The notes under the pieces: generated by a model | The model's database searches: none | What the model saw: only the letters and a program-made list of their open reading frames with translations | Told to the model about the DNA's origin: nothing | Shown here: piece after piece, positions 1 to 7,635 of the stretch | Layout of the letters: each line of letters opens with the position of its first letter | Numbering within the stretch: position 1 is the stretch's first letter | Translations under genes and position numbers: made by a program | From: Oligoflexales bacterium | GTDB lineage: Bacteria; Bdellovibrionota; Oligoflexia; Oligoflexales; Oligoflexaceae | DNA length: 11,635 nucleotides | Assembly: GCA_015232735.1 (NCBI GenBank) | Contig: JADFZC010000050.1 | Coordinates: forward strand, 1 to 11,635 | Direction of reading: 5' to 3'

Positions 1-72
1 GATGGAACATTTTGGGAATATGATCTTTCTCCATTGAGAAAGGTAAACTTGAGTACTTATTTTCTCAATTAA
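1..72 (+). CDS. possible C-terminal end of an upstream gene (partial)
   Basis: Frame 1 is open from the window edge to a TAA at 70-72 and reads DGTFWEYDLSPLRKVNLSTY plus three more residues. The other two forward frames stop earlier. The tail is only 23 residues, too short to assign a family, and an open stretch of this length can occur by chance. If it is real, the two-component system starts about 100 bases after it. The upstream sequence would decide this. Confidence 0.3.
   Translation, partial: DGTFWEYDLSPLRKVNLSTYFLN
33..69. repeat. 9-bp inverted repeat upstream of the two-component operon
   Basis: ATTGAGAAA at 33-41 is exactly mirrored by TTTCTCAAT at 61-69, with 19 bases between. No T-run follows, so this is not a clear intrinsic terminator. 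It lies just upstream of the response regulator gene and partly inside the possible gene tail. It could be an operator or chance in AT-rich sequence. Confidence 0.35.
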
Positions 73-176
73 GGGGAAACAGGCTATTGTCGAGAAGTTT
101 TGAGTCTTTCTTTTTTATTAAGATCTCATATTTTAAGCAGTTCTAATCAAAAACTAGATTGGAGGAGTTCAATTCC

Positions 177-869
177 ATGAGGGTGTTAGTTGTAGAAGAT
201 GATATTGCGATGTCAAATTTGCTTGTAAGGGCTTTGCGTGAGGAGTCCTATGCTGTAGACCTTGCAGCAGATGGCCAGGAAGCAGAGTGGCTAGCGTTCG
301 AAAATCCTTACGACCTTATATTACTAGATTTAATGTTGCCAATAAAGGATGGGATGAGTGTTTTGAGAAATATCAGAAAGGCAGGCATTTCAACGCCGGT
401 TTTAATTTTAACTGCAAGGGATTCAACGGAGGATATTGTTAGAGGTTTGGATGAAGGAGGGGATGACTACATTACAAAACCGTTCAAGCTGGAAGAGTTA
501 CTTGCCAGAGTGAGATCCCTTTTAAGAAGAGTTGGTACAGAAGCCTCTGTTGTTATAGAGACGGGCCCTTTTATCATCGATCCTGCGAAGAAACAGGTGA
601 CTAAAGATGGTATTTTATTAGATCTAACAACCAAAGAGTATGCACTTATGGAATATTTTGCCAGGAATGAGGGTATTGTTTTAAGCAGAACACAGCTTTC
701 AGAGCATGTTTGGGATATGAATTTTGAACCTACTTCAAATGTTGTTGATGTTTATGTTGGATATTTGAGGAACAAAATCGGTAAATCAGTAGGTTCTATG
801 TACATTAAAACAATGCGCGGCCATGGTTACATGTTTGATACTTCATTTTCAGAAAAAGAAGTTCAATAG
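177..869 (+). CDS. OmpR/PhoB-family DNA-binding response regulator
   Basis: Two-component response regulator of 230 residues, expected to be phosphorylated by the kinase encoded next and to bind DNA in the cytoplasm. The receiver domain (about 1-115) shows the acidic pair D8/D9, phospho-acceptor D51 in LILLDLMLP, T79 and K101 in ITKPF. The C-terminal winged helix (about 130-225) carries LTTKEYALMEYFA, SEHVWDMNFEPTSNVVDVYV and the terminal RGHGYMF. The HVWDMNF...NVVDV stretch resembles the heavy-metal CusR/CopR/CzcR branch, but no metal-resistance gene is nearby, so the ligand is unknown. The ATG at 177 is chosen because GGAGGAG (161-167) sits 9 bases before it; the in-frame TTG at 159 would place that ribosome binding site inside the gene. 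The kinase gene follows after 16 bases. Confidence 0.93.
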   Translation: MRVLVVEDDIAMSNLLVRALREESYAVDLAADGQEAEWLAFENPYDLILLDLMLPIKDGMSVLRNIRKAGISTPVLILTARDSTEDIVRGLDEGGDDYITKPFKLEELLARVRSLLRRVGTEASVVIETGPFIIDPAKKQVTKDGILLDLTTKEYALMEYFARNEGIVLSRTQLSEHVWDMNFEPTSNVVDVYVGYLRNKIGKSVGSMYIKTMRGHGYMFDTSFSEKEVQ

Positions 870-885
870 TACAAGGATCACATCA

Positions 886-2358
886 ATGCTTTTTGATAAT
901 GTACCGATTAGAATCAGACTGTCTTTTGGATATGCAGTATGGATGGGGATAATTTTTATCACCTTGAGGATAAGTATCCTGAGCATGGTTGAAGATAATG
1001 TGTTCAGGTCAATTGATGAAAGTCTTACGGCTACTGCAAAAATAATTGAGGAAGCGCATATCTACCAGCAGAAAAGTGATATTATCAAAGAAAAGGTTTC
1101 TTGGGAATCTGTGCTGGAAAACTTGTACCTTAAAAGGCAGCTTTCTGAAAAATATAATGCTCAGATGATAGATATTTCGGATAAAATTAGGGCTAGAACG
1201 GAGGATATTAAAAGTTCTTTTCCGGTTACTTCCGATGCAATAGCAAGAGCAAAACACGGGTTGTCCACATTTGAGACTTTTAGGCAGGAAACTGATGACC
1301 CGGTAAGACAATTAACTTTTCCAATATTGCACAGCAGCAGATTTGCAGGAGAACTCATTCAAGTCAGTCTTTCTCTTAAAAGTGCCTTGAACGAATTAAA
1401 TAATATAAAAAAAAAATTGTCTATATCATTGTCATTGGGTTTTTTTATTTCGGTTATATTCGGGTATTTTTTTGCTGGATGGGCAATAAAGCCAGTGGGT
1501 CGTATTACTCAGGCAGCAGCGCGCCTTGGGCCAAATGATCTGCATCTGAGATTGAAACTTCCGGCAGCTAATGATGAATTGAGGGACCTTGTAAAAACTT
1601 TCAATGAAATGTTGAGTCGTATTGAGGACAGTTTTCAGAGACTTCATCGTTTTCCTGGAGATGTTTCACATGAACTTAGGACGCCTCTTGCTGTTATGAA
1701 AGGAGAAGCCGAACTCGCACTAAGACGCAAAAGATCGGAGGAGGAATATAGGAAATCTTTGGAAATAATAGTTAAAGAAGCAGAAAATATGGTTGCCATT
1801 GTAGAGGACCTGTTGCTGCTTGCCAGAGCTAAAGGGAGGGCATTTGAGCTTAAATTGGAAAAAGTTGATCTTTCATCCTTCTTAATTGAGCTTGAATCTT
1901 CAGTAAAGCCTATCTTCGAGGAAAAGAGATTGATGCTTGTGACAAAAAATTCTGTGAAAAGTCAGATCTTGTTGTCGCGAGGTTTTTTTCTTCTTGTTAT
2001 GAAGAATTTATTGTTGAATGCATGCAAATATTCCGCAACAGAGTCCAAGGTGGAACTTGAGATAGTGGCTGGTGCGGGTGGTACTGAGTTTCTTGTAAGG
2101 GATTTTGGAGAAGGTATACCGAAGGAGTATCAAAAATATATTTTTGATACTTTTTACAGGGTGGATTCTGCCAGAAACAGGTCTAAAGGAGGGGTGGGAA
2201 TCGGTTTGAGTCTGGCATATGCTCTAGTGAAAATGCATCGAGGAGATCTTACTGTGAAATCAGATACAGGAAAGGGTGCTGAATTTAAGATTTTTATCCC
2301 GCATTCCCCTGCTTTGCAGAGGAATGAAAGCGATTCTAAGTATGAATATTATGTTTAG
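886..2358 (+). CDS. HAMP-domain sensor histidine kinase
   Basis: Inner-membrane sensor kinase of 490 residues, partner of the preceding regulator. Order: short N-terminus with IRIRLSF, first membrane span about 12-34, an extracytoplasmic sensor region of about 140 residues with no recognised fold, second span about 177-199, HAMP linker to about 250, then HisKA with the phosphorylated H262 in DVSHELRTPL. The HATPase domain shows the N box (NLLLNACKY, N374 and N378), G1 (DFGEGIP), F box (FDTFYRVD) and G2 (GGVGIGLSLA). All catalytic boxes look intact. The ATG at 886 is preferred over further-upstream in-frame starts because those would overlap the regulator gene and because AAGGATC lies just before it. 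The domain plan matches the CusS/CopS type, but the sensor region gives no ligand clue. The gene ends one base from a convergent gene. Confidence 0.92.
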   Translation: MLFDNVPIRIRLSFGYAVWMGIIFITLRISILSMVEDNVFRSIDESLTATAKIIEEAHIYQQKSDIIKEKVSWESVLENLYLKRQLSEKYNAQMIDISDKIRARTEDIKSSFPVTSDAIARAKHGLSTFETFRQETDDPVRQLTFPILHSSRFAGELIQVSLSLKSALNELNNIKKKLSISLSLGFFISVIFGYFFAGWAIKPVGRITQAAARLGPNDLHLRLKLPAANDELRDLVKTFNEMLSRIEDSFQRLHRFPGDVSHELRTPLAVMKGEAELALRRKRSEEEYRKSLEIIVKEAENMVAIVEDLLLLARAKGRAFELKLEKVDLSSFLIELESSVKPIFEEKRLMLVTKNSVKSQILLSRGFFLLVMKNLLLNACKYSATESKVELEIVAGAGGTEFLVRDFGEGIPKEYQKYIFDTFYRVDSARNRSKGGVGIGLSLAYALVKMHRGDLTVKSDTGKGAEFKIFIPHSPALQRNESDSKYEYYV

Positions 2359-2359
2359 T

Positions 2360-2965
2360 TCAATGAAGCAAGTGAATTTCCCTTGTATGTCGTTTTTTTA
2401 TCCATGATCGAATTTTTTCCAGAATATCATCAGTCCAGGAATCATCTATTCTTAGATCCAGAAAAGTTGAAAACATACAATCAAGTACTTGCAGAAATAT
2501 TTCAGTCTGTGAGATTCTGGAATCAATTTTTGAGATGTCCGTGTCTTCGTTTGACAAATCTTCTGGGAAAGGCGGCAGCTTTAAAGATTTAGGAGAGAGA
2601 TCCTTACATGACAGAATTGCTGTATATTCACCTATTGTATCTATATTAACGCCAAGTTTTACTTCTTTTATTGATTTTCCAGATTTTAACGCAGCCGTTG
2701 CTTCCAGGGAACGGCTTGCATTATTTCCCTTTATTAAGTGCGTTAGCGATGAATTGTTGGATAGTGACTCCAGTACGATTCTGTCGTCTATCCAAAAACT
2801 GACGGAAAGAGTCTTTTTAGGATTTGTTACAATAATCGGAGTGGGTTCAGTATTTGTTTCCATTTGGAACCATAGCCAAGCCAAAAATTCTCTTCCCAGA
2901 AAGGTTTTGGCTTGAGAAATATCAGTAAGTTTTTTGTAAAAATCTTCATGTTCCAAACGTTCCAT
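2360..2965 (-). CDS. unassigned 201-aa protein, possibly related to the RdgC-like C-terminal module
   Basis: Cytoplasmic-looking protein of 201 residues with no signal peptide and no membrane span. Residues 22-33 read FLGREFLAWLWF, followed by an acidic segment with WIDDRIVLESL (about 58-68), a helix SLEATAALKSGKSIKEVKLG (about 86-105) and a charged C-terminus ending KKRHTREIHLLH. The REFL-WLW stretch and the later ALKSGK...KLG pattern remind me of proteins annotated as RdgC-like or hypothetical in deltaproteobacterial genomes. That is recollection of pattern, not a demonstrated match, and E. coli RdgC does not clearly share it. The gene faces the kinase gene; the two stop codons are one base apart, so their 3' transcripts probably overlap. 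Translation signals are weak: only AGGA lies close to the ATG. Confidence 0.75.
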   Translation of the reverse strand: MERLEHEDFYKKLTDISQAKTFLGREFLAWLWFQMETNTEPTPIIVTNPKKTLSVSFWIDDRIVLESLSNNSSLTHLIKGNNASRSLEATAALKSGKSIKEVKLGVNIDTIGEYTAILSCKDLSPKSLKLPPFPEDLSNEDTDISKIDSRISQTEIFLQVLDCMFSTFLDLRIDDSWTDDILEKIRSWIKKRHTREIHLLH

Positions 2966-3018
2966 TGTCCTAGTGCATCCAAAATAAAAGGTTATTGTTA
3001 ACTTGCTACTTTATTATT

Positions 3019-3192
3019 GCCGGAGCATAAAACGCTAGCTGGACCCCGGCCGAAAAGGTCTGACATAAGCGTTAATCGTCTTCAGGGGATCCTCATTTAC
3101 CAGTATGTAAACGAAGGTCGCCCTCCTGCTGGCGCCTTGATTCAGACCTTTTCGGATATAGTCGCCTGTGTCCTGGATGTTCAGGCGACTAT
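3019..3192. repeat. structured intergenic element with nested and tandem inverted repeats
   Basis: Three paired segments are visible. GCCGG at 3019-3023 pairs with CCGGC at 3046-3050. CCGAAAAGGTCTGA at 3050-3063 pairs perfectly over 14 bases with TCAGACCTTTTCGG at 3142-3155. ATAGTCGCCTG at 3158-3168 pairs perfectly over 11 bases with CAGGCGACTAT at 3182-3192, with a 13-base loop. Inside the long stem there is a small TTTAC/GTAAA hairpin (about 3096-3111), the self-complementary GGCGCC (3131-3136), and a possible bulged stem extension from ATAAGCG. No T-run follows either arm, so it is not a standard intrinsic terminator. The composition differs from its neighbours. It may be a structured RNA or a dispersed miniature repeat; the strand is undetermined. 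Confidence 0.7.
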
Positions 3193-3253
3193 GGGAATAT
3201 TAATTGTTGTGAATCAGAAATGCGAGAACAATTCATAAAAAAGAGCAATATTA

Positions 3254-3282
3254 TTGTTTTTATTTATAGCAAGTATTAATAT
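3254..3282 (+). promoter_or_regulatory. weak candidate promoter for the Smr-prmA operon
   Basis: TTGTTT at 3254-3259 and TAATAT at 3277-3282 are separated by 17 bases, the usual sigma-70 spacing, but both boxes match consensus only partly. TATAGT at 3288-3293 is a better -10 but lacks a matching -35. Position before a five-gene run supports a promoter somewhere in this AT-rich stretch. Confidence 0.3.
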
Positions 3283-3337
3283 CATTATATAGTGCAATTA
3301 TAGATTTGATATAAATATAAGGTAATTTTTTGGGTAT

Positions 3338-3787
3338 ATGAAAGAAAAGAAACCATCTAAAAGAATTCATACAAAATTTGAACTTGAGGATAATGCAGAG
3401 GAATTACTTCTTTCCCATTTGGAAAATGAGAATATAAAACCAAAGGATGAAATTGAGTCTGTCAAAAAGAGTTTAAAAGGTAATCGAGCCGAAGTGGTGC
3501 ATATTGAAATTGATTTGCATGGACAGACTCTTGATGAAGCAAAAAGGAAGGTAGACAGGCTGTTTCAAAAACTGCTGGAAAAGAAGGGAACACTTTTTGA
3601 GATTTTGATCATAACGGGAAAAGGTCGTCATAGTTCCACTGAAGGCGGTGTACTGCCTGGTCACATTTACAACCATACGTTGAGGAAATACAAAGACTAT
3701 GTTGTTTGCATTGATGAATCACCCGAACAGTTAAAAATTGACGGTTTGCCGATAAGAGGTCATTTCAAGGTTCGAATAAAAGCGTGA
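3338..3787 (+). CDS. Smr-domain protein
   Basis: Small cytoplasmic protein of 149 residues. Residues about 1-50 are a charged, probably helical extension. The Smr domain fills about 56-149, with the DLHG motif at 59-62 followed by QTLDEAKRKVDRLF, and the second hallmark ITGKGRHS at 92-99 leading into a VLPGHIYNHTLRKY helix. These are the two conserved motifs of Smr (MutS2 C-terminal) domains, which in other proteins have DNA-nicking or RNA endonuclease activity. The substrate of a stand-alone Smr protein cannot be told from sequence. The ATG at 3338 lacks a strong ribosome binding site: AAGG lies about 15 bases upstream. It is the first gene of the plus-strand run; the next begins 65 bases after its stop. 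Confidence 0.9.
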   Translation: MKEKKPSKRIHTKFELEDNAEELLLSHLENENIKPKDEIESVKKSLKGNRAEVVHIEIDLHGQTLDEAKRKVDRLFQKLLEKKGTLFEILIITGKGRHSSTEGGVLPGHIYNHTLRKYKDYVVCIDESPEQLKIDGLPIRGHFKVRIKA

Positions 3788-3852
3788 AATCTATTTTTAT
3801 AAATAACTCAGCAAATATTCCGTCAAAACATGGTTAGAAGAGAGGGATCAAA

Positions 3853-5826
3853 TTGGAAGATGATAATGGAAACGGTCGGTTGATAGACTTGGATAAAGAA
3901 GACGACGATGAATCAGCTATTTTGCCATTAAATATTCCGGATAAATTAGGGATAAAACCAGGAATTTTTTTGGACAGGGGAGAGAAGGACAATCAGCATA
4001 ATTTGTTTCAAGAGATGAAAATATCTCCTCAGGAAATAAAAAAACAGGATGAGGTTAAGGCGGCTCAAGTTCAAGAGACCGAATATCTTTCTCCGAGATA
4101 TAGGAAGAGGAAGATTGTTTTCCGAATTAAGGATGTAATTTGGATTCTCGGCTTTATCGTTGTTTTAGTAATAGGTTTTGAATTTGTTAAGGGGGAGGAT
4201 CCCTTTTTTATTACGGTCAGGGAGAGGATTGGAACTTATTATCATAGGTTGTCGGGCAAGCTCTCGTTTTGGCGTAAGAAAGAAGATGTTAATCGGCAAG
4301 TCAAAAAACATACTGCTGTGAATGGAAGTGGTGACAAAACTATGGCGAAGGCGGAAACGTCCGAAGTGGGATCTAGTTGCGATAAAGTCATTCCGGAGAT
4401 GGAAAGTAATAAAAGGAAGGGGATCAAGGATCTGGTTTTGGTGAACAGAGCTGTTCATTGTTATCTGGTGGTTCAAGATTTAAAAAACGCTGACAGTTTA
4501 TCATCTTCATATTTTGTCTATATGAACAAGGATAGGAAAAATTGGGATGAGGAGGATATATATAGCATAATTTTGCGTCAAAAAATTGATGTTGGTTTAT
4601 GGCGAGAGAAAAAGGCCCGAACGGAAAGTTATGCCGCATGTGATAGATGGCAGAAAACAATTGAATGTGTAGGAAGATTATATTTGACAGGGCTGTTGGG
4701 TATTTCTGTTGGGGGAGAGGAGGGATTCAATATTCTTAAGGAAGGTATTGGTTCATCCTCAAAAAAATTAAGAGCACTTATTTGGCTAAGTGGTGCCAGA
4801 ATAGCGTCAAAGGAAGGGGATTTTGATGCAGCCGCTTTAAGATTCTCGAATACAATGGAATTATTGAAGGAGGAAAGGAATGGGCCATTATACTTTGAAG
4901 TGCTTAGATCTCAGATGATAAATGCATATAGGAAAAATGATCCTGGACTCGGTAGTTTAGTTTTAAATAAAATAAGAGAGCAAAAATTTGGAGGGCAGGA
5001 AATTAGTTTAAGGCAAATGTTCCTTTTGAAGGCTTTGCTGACATCATCCCCGACAGCCACATTTCAAAATTTTTTTTCAAATGAAAAGACAAGAAACAAA
5101 CAGGAAACTAATCCCGAATTTTTTGAAATAATTAGTTTTGAATCAAACCGCCTCGGTTTGGGAGAACAGTATCTTGCATATTTGAAAAATGTTAGGGCAC
5201 AGCTTAGGTCAAACGATAATTATGTCTCAGAAATTAAAAATAAACTCGATCAGTGGGAAATACGAAGTTATTTGTCGCTTGGTCAATTTGGCATTATGAA
5301 CGTGAAACTCTCAGAATACGCGGGGAATTATGGAAATGATATATTTGTAATTCATTTCAGAGGCATAAATTTATTTAAAACCTCAGTGGACAAAAAATAT
5401 AGGCTTGAGGCTCTAAAGGAGTTTGAAAAAGCGACGATTCTTAGCCTGAACTGGCAAAGTCTATTTGCTCAAGCGACAGTGGCAAGTATGCTAAATGACA
5501 AAATAAAATTTCGTAAGGCATATCAGACGTTGATGAAATTCAAATTAAAATCCTTGCTGGAAAGATGGAAGGGTTTTCTTGAAATAGAATCGCTTTTATT
5601 GGATAAAAAACGTGATGAGGCGCTTGTCAAGCTGGAAAAAATAATGAAAAAATATCCGTATTCAGCCTACGGAAAGGAAATGAGGTTTAGAATTATGCAG
5701 TTGAAGAATATGAAATACACATCGAAACCTCTGAATAAAACTGATAGATATGCAAATGTTTCGAGGGAGCATGATGTTTGGGAGGAGAAGGCAAACCCGT
5801 TTGGCCCTTTTGCTCTCTTGTATTAA
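3853..5826 (+). CDS. large single-span membrane protein of unknown function with a helical repeat-like region
   Basis: Protein of 657 residues that I do not recognise. The N-terminal 80 residues are polar and acidic (MEDDNGNGRLIDLDKEDDDE at the start). A basic patch PRYRKRKIVFRIK (81-93) precedes one membrane span at about 95-112, so the acidic head is predicted to be cytoplasmic and the remaining roughly 540 residues extracytoplasmic. That long part looks alpha-helical, with segments such as ASKEGDFDAAALRFSNTMEL and LLLDKKRDEALVKLEKIMKK that read like tetratricopeptide-type helix pairs. I infer a protein-interaction scaffold. The start is TTG at 3853: GAGGG at 3842-3846 is 6 bases before it and no better ATG exists nearby. 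The stop overlaps the ribosome binding site of prmA, which argues for co-expression. Confidence 0.85.
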   Translation: MEDDNGNGRLIDLDKEDDDESAILPLNIPDKLGIKPGIFLDRGEKDNQHNLFQEMKISPQEIKKQDEVKAAQVQETEYLSPRYRKRKIVFRIKDVIWILGFIVVLVIGFEFVKGEDPFFITVRERIGTYYHRLSGKLSFWRKKEDVNRQVKKHTAVNGSGDKTMAKAETSEVGSSCDKVIPEMESNKRKGIKDLVLVNRAVHCYLVVQDLKNADSLSSSYFVYMNKDRKNWDEEDIYSIILRQKIDVGLWREKKARTESYAACDRWQKTIECVGRLYLTGLLGISVGGEEGFNILKEGIGSSSKKLRALIWLSGARIASKEGDFDAAALRFSNTMELLKEERNGPLYFEVLRSQMINAYRKNDPGLGSLVLNKIREQKFGGQEISLRQMFLLKALLTSSPTATFQNFFSNEKTRNKQETNPEFFEIISFESNRLGLGEQYLAYLKNVRAQLRSNDNYVSEIKNKLDQWEIRSYLSLGQFGIMNVKLSEYAGNYGNDIFVIHFRGINLFKTSVDKKYRLEALKEFEKATILSLNWQSLFAQATVASMLNDKIKFRKAYQTLMKFKLKSLLERWKGFLEIESLLLDKKRDEALVKLEKIMKKYPYSAYGKEMRFRIMQLKNMKYTSKPLNKTDRYANVSREHDVWEEKANPFGPFALLY

Positions 5827-5837
5827 GGGATAAATTG

Positions 5838-6797
5838 ATGAAGACATATGAACTTAAGATTGATTTTAATAAAGAGAAAAACAGCAATATTTTTCTACTG
5901 AAAGATGAAGTTAAGACCTTGCTCAATGATTTGGGAGAAACGACCTTTGTTGAGGGGGTTGTCGATGATATATATATTGACTTCGATTACAAAAGACCCG
6001 ATAGGGATTTTTATGAGGAGTTGGGTGGAAACGGATCTCCTATCCTGCTGTATAGTTATGATCCTTTTCATCTGAAAACCATCAGGAGTAATATTGAGAA
6101 GGTTTTTTTCGGAAGAGTTGAGTGTTATGAAAGTTCAATGGATACCTTGGAGTGGCAAGAGGGATGGAAAAAAAATTTTTTACCAATTGAGACTGATATT
6201 TTCTGCATTGTGCCACCATGGATATATAAAAATGCCAGACCATCAGATAAAATCGTCCTGGAAATTGATCCAGGAATGGCTTTTGGAACAGGACAACATG
6301 CCACAACGCAGATTTGTCTTAAGGCGATTGAAAAAATTGACCAGGAGTACTTTGCTTTTCGCAGAAGGAAAAAAAGTGAATTATCATTTTTGGATATTGG
6401 TACTGGAAGTGGAATACTTGCAATTGCATTAGCAAAGCTGGGTTATGAAAATATTATTGGAACCGACATTGATGAAGATTCAATTTCATCTGCAAAGAAG
6501 AATGCTGATGCTAATGGTGTTTCGGTTTTTCTTGAAAAAGGAACTTTTCCAAAGAAGGTATTACACAGTAATCATGGATTATTTGATTTTATAATTGCCA
6601 ATATTCTGCCTATAGTTTTAAGGGAAATAATACCGGGAATATCCGAAAATATTAGGGCGGGAGGCGAAGTTGTTCTTTCAGGTATTCTGGAGGCGGAGGA
6701 GAGGAGTATAATAGACCTATGCAGAGAGTACAGGCTGACGTTTATCTCTAGAGACGTTTTGAATGAATGGGTTTGTTTGAGGTTACAGAAAGTATAA
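5838..6797 (+). CDS. prmA: ribosomal protein L11 methyltransferase PrmA
   Basis: SAM-dependent methyltransferase of 319 residues that trimethylates ribosomal protein L11 in the cytoplasm. A roughly 110-residue N-terminal substrate-recognition region ends in LEWQEGWKKNFLPIE (W107, W110, K111), a PrmA hallmark. Then come DPGMAFGTGQHATT (144-157), the SAM-binding glycine loop DIGTGSGIL (186-194), acidic D210 of motif II (GTDIDEDS), and the NIL motif at 255-257 in IIANILPIVL. Length is close to the family norm of about 290-320. The ATG at 5838 follows AAGGGA (5825-5830) by 7 bases; an upstream in-frame ATG at 5778 lies inside the previous gene and is rejected. Its TAA shares one base with the start codon of rsmE, so the two are translationally coupled. 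Confidence 0.93.
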   Translation: MKTYELKIDFNKEKNSNIFLLKDEVKTLLNDLGETTFVEGVVDDIYIDFDYKRPDRDFYEELGGNGSPILLYSYDPFHLKTIRSNIEKVFFGRVECYESSMDTLEWQEGWKKNFLPIETDIFCIVPPWIYKNARPSDKIVLEIDPGMAFGTGQHATTQICLKAIEKIDQEYFAFRRRKKSELSFLDIGTGSGILAIALAKLGYENIIGTDIDEDSISSAKKNADANGVSVFLEKGTFPKKVLHSNHGLFDFIIANILPIVLREIIPGISENIRAGGEVVLSGILEAEERSIIDLCREYRLTFISRDVLNEWVCLRLQKV

Positions 6798-7540
6798 TGG
6801 GAGTTCATATATATAGATTTTTTGGCAATAAAAAAGACGATCATACTTGGGAGATTGCAGGCAATGAAATAAATCACGCTAATAATGTGCTAAGAATTGA
6901 ACCTGGAGAGATAATTGAAGTCTGTGATGGACAGGGATCATGGGCAGTTGGATCTGTTGATAATGTTTCTCAGAAAGAAGTCATCGTCAGAGTCACAAAA
7001 AATAATTTTGAAGCTAGGATAGCGAACCCAATAAGACTTTATATTGGTGTGCTTAGATCTGCAAGCATAGATGATTTATTGCCTGGCTTGGTTGAAGCAG
7101 GGATTGATGAAATTTTTGTGTTTTTTCAGGAGGGAACCAATAGAGGCATCGTCAGTAATAAGATATTGGATAGATGGGAAAGAATTATAAAAAATTCTGT
7201 AAAACAATGCAAAAGGGCTTGGATGCCATCAATATCGGCATTCGAAAACATAGAAAAGTCTTTAGAAAAAACTCGCGTGGAAAATACTAGCTGTTATTGC
7301 CTTTGTCAGGATGGAGCAAGGAGTATTCTCGATCTTTCTTTGGACAGTAGGCCGATTTCGATGGTGGTTGGAAGTGAGAAGGGGCTTGATGCTTTTGAGT
7401 TAGAGCTTTTAAGAAAATATAAATTCAATATGATAACTATAGGGGCCGTCACTATGAAAGCTACAACTTCCGCTCTTGTAGCAACTGCAGTGATGAATAT
7501 GAAGAGAATGAAACGAACCGGAGAACTATCCTCCCAATAA
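6797..7540 (+). CDS. rsmE: divergent RsmE-type 16S rRNA m3U1498 methyltransferase
   Basis: Protein of 247 residues with the RsmE plan: an N-terminal PUA-like part (HANNVLRIEPGEIIEVCDGQG, about 27-47) and a C-terminal SPOUT knot domain that would bind SAM and methylate U1498 of 16S rRNA. The family context is helped by prmA immediately upstream; the two often sit together. Several usual RsmE signatures are altered. The common GPEGG loop reads VGSEKG (191-196). The region usually reading LRTETA reads VTMKATTSA (218-226). The KATELGV helix reads LPGLVEAGI (95-103), and the usual EQS-R segment reads KQCKRAWMP (136-144). The fold is probably kept, but activity or target may differ. The ATG at 6797 overlaps the prmA stop by one base. 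Confidence 0.8.
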   Translation: MGVHIYRFFGNKKDDHTWEIAGNEINHANNVLRIEPGEIIEVCDGQGSWAVGSVDNVSQKEVIVRVTKNNFEARIANPIRLYIGVLRSASIDDLLPGLVEAGIDEIFVFFQEGTNRGIVSNKILDRWERIIKNSVKQCKRAWMPSISAFENIEKSLEKTRVENTSCYCLCQDGARSILDLSLDSRPISMVVGSEKGLDAFELELLRKYKFNMITIGAVTMKATTSALVATAVMNMKRMKRTGELSSQ

Positions 7541-7635
7541 CCTATTTTTTTCTGATATTTTAATTATTGGATGGGGTGTAAAATATCTCTTGGGGTTTAT
7601 GCTGAGGAGATGAAAATGGAGGAACAATAGATAAT

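Larger units (their letters stand above)
2966..3337. other. 372-base gene-free interval between divergent genes
   Basis: This stretch separates the minus-strand 201-aa gene from the plus-strand Smr gene, so it should hold promoters for both. Its middle (about 3019-3192) is clearly richer in G and C than the flanks and is full of inverted repeats, listed separately. The right third (3240-3337) is very AT-rich and is the likely promoter zone for the Smr gene. A 73-codon reading frame starting TTG at 3017 crosses the hairpins and has no ribosome binding site, so I do not call it a gene. Confidence 0.6.

Noticed and set aside
1009..1358. Minus-strand frames inside the kinase gene
   Set aside because: Shadows of the kinase coding frame without start signals or recognisable domains.
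2535..2915. Plus-strand 126-codon frame opposite the 201-aa minus-strand gene
   Set aside because: The minus-strand protein has coherent composition and a longer frame; the plus frame has no ribosome binding site.
3017..3238. Plus-strand 73-codon reading frame starting TTG
   Set aside because: It crosses two strong inverted repeats, has no ribosome binding site, and its composition reflects the structured element.
7599..7630. Very short frames MLRR and MKMEEQ before the HAMP protein gene, possible leader peptides
   Set aside because: They are only 4 and 6 codons long, no attenuator hairpin surrounds them, and they overlap the ribosome binding site of the real gene.
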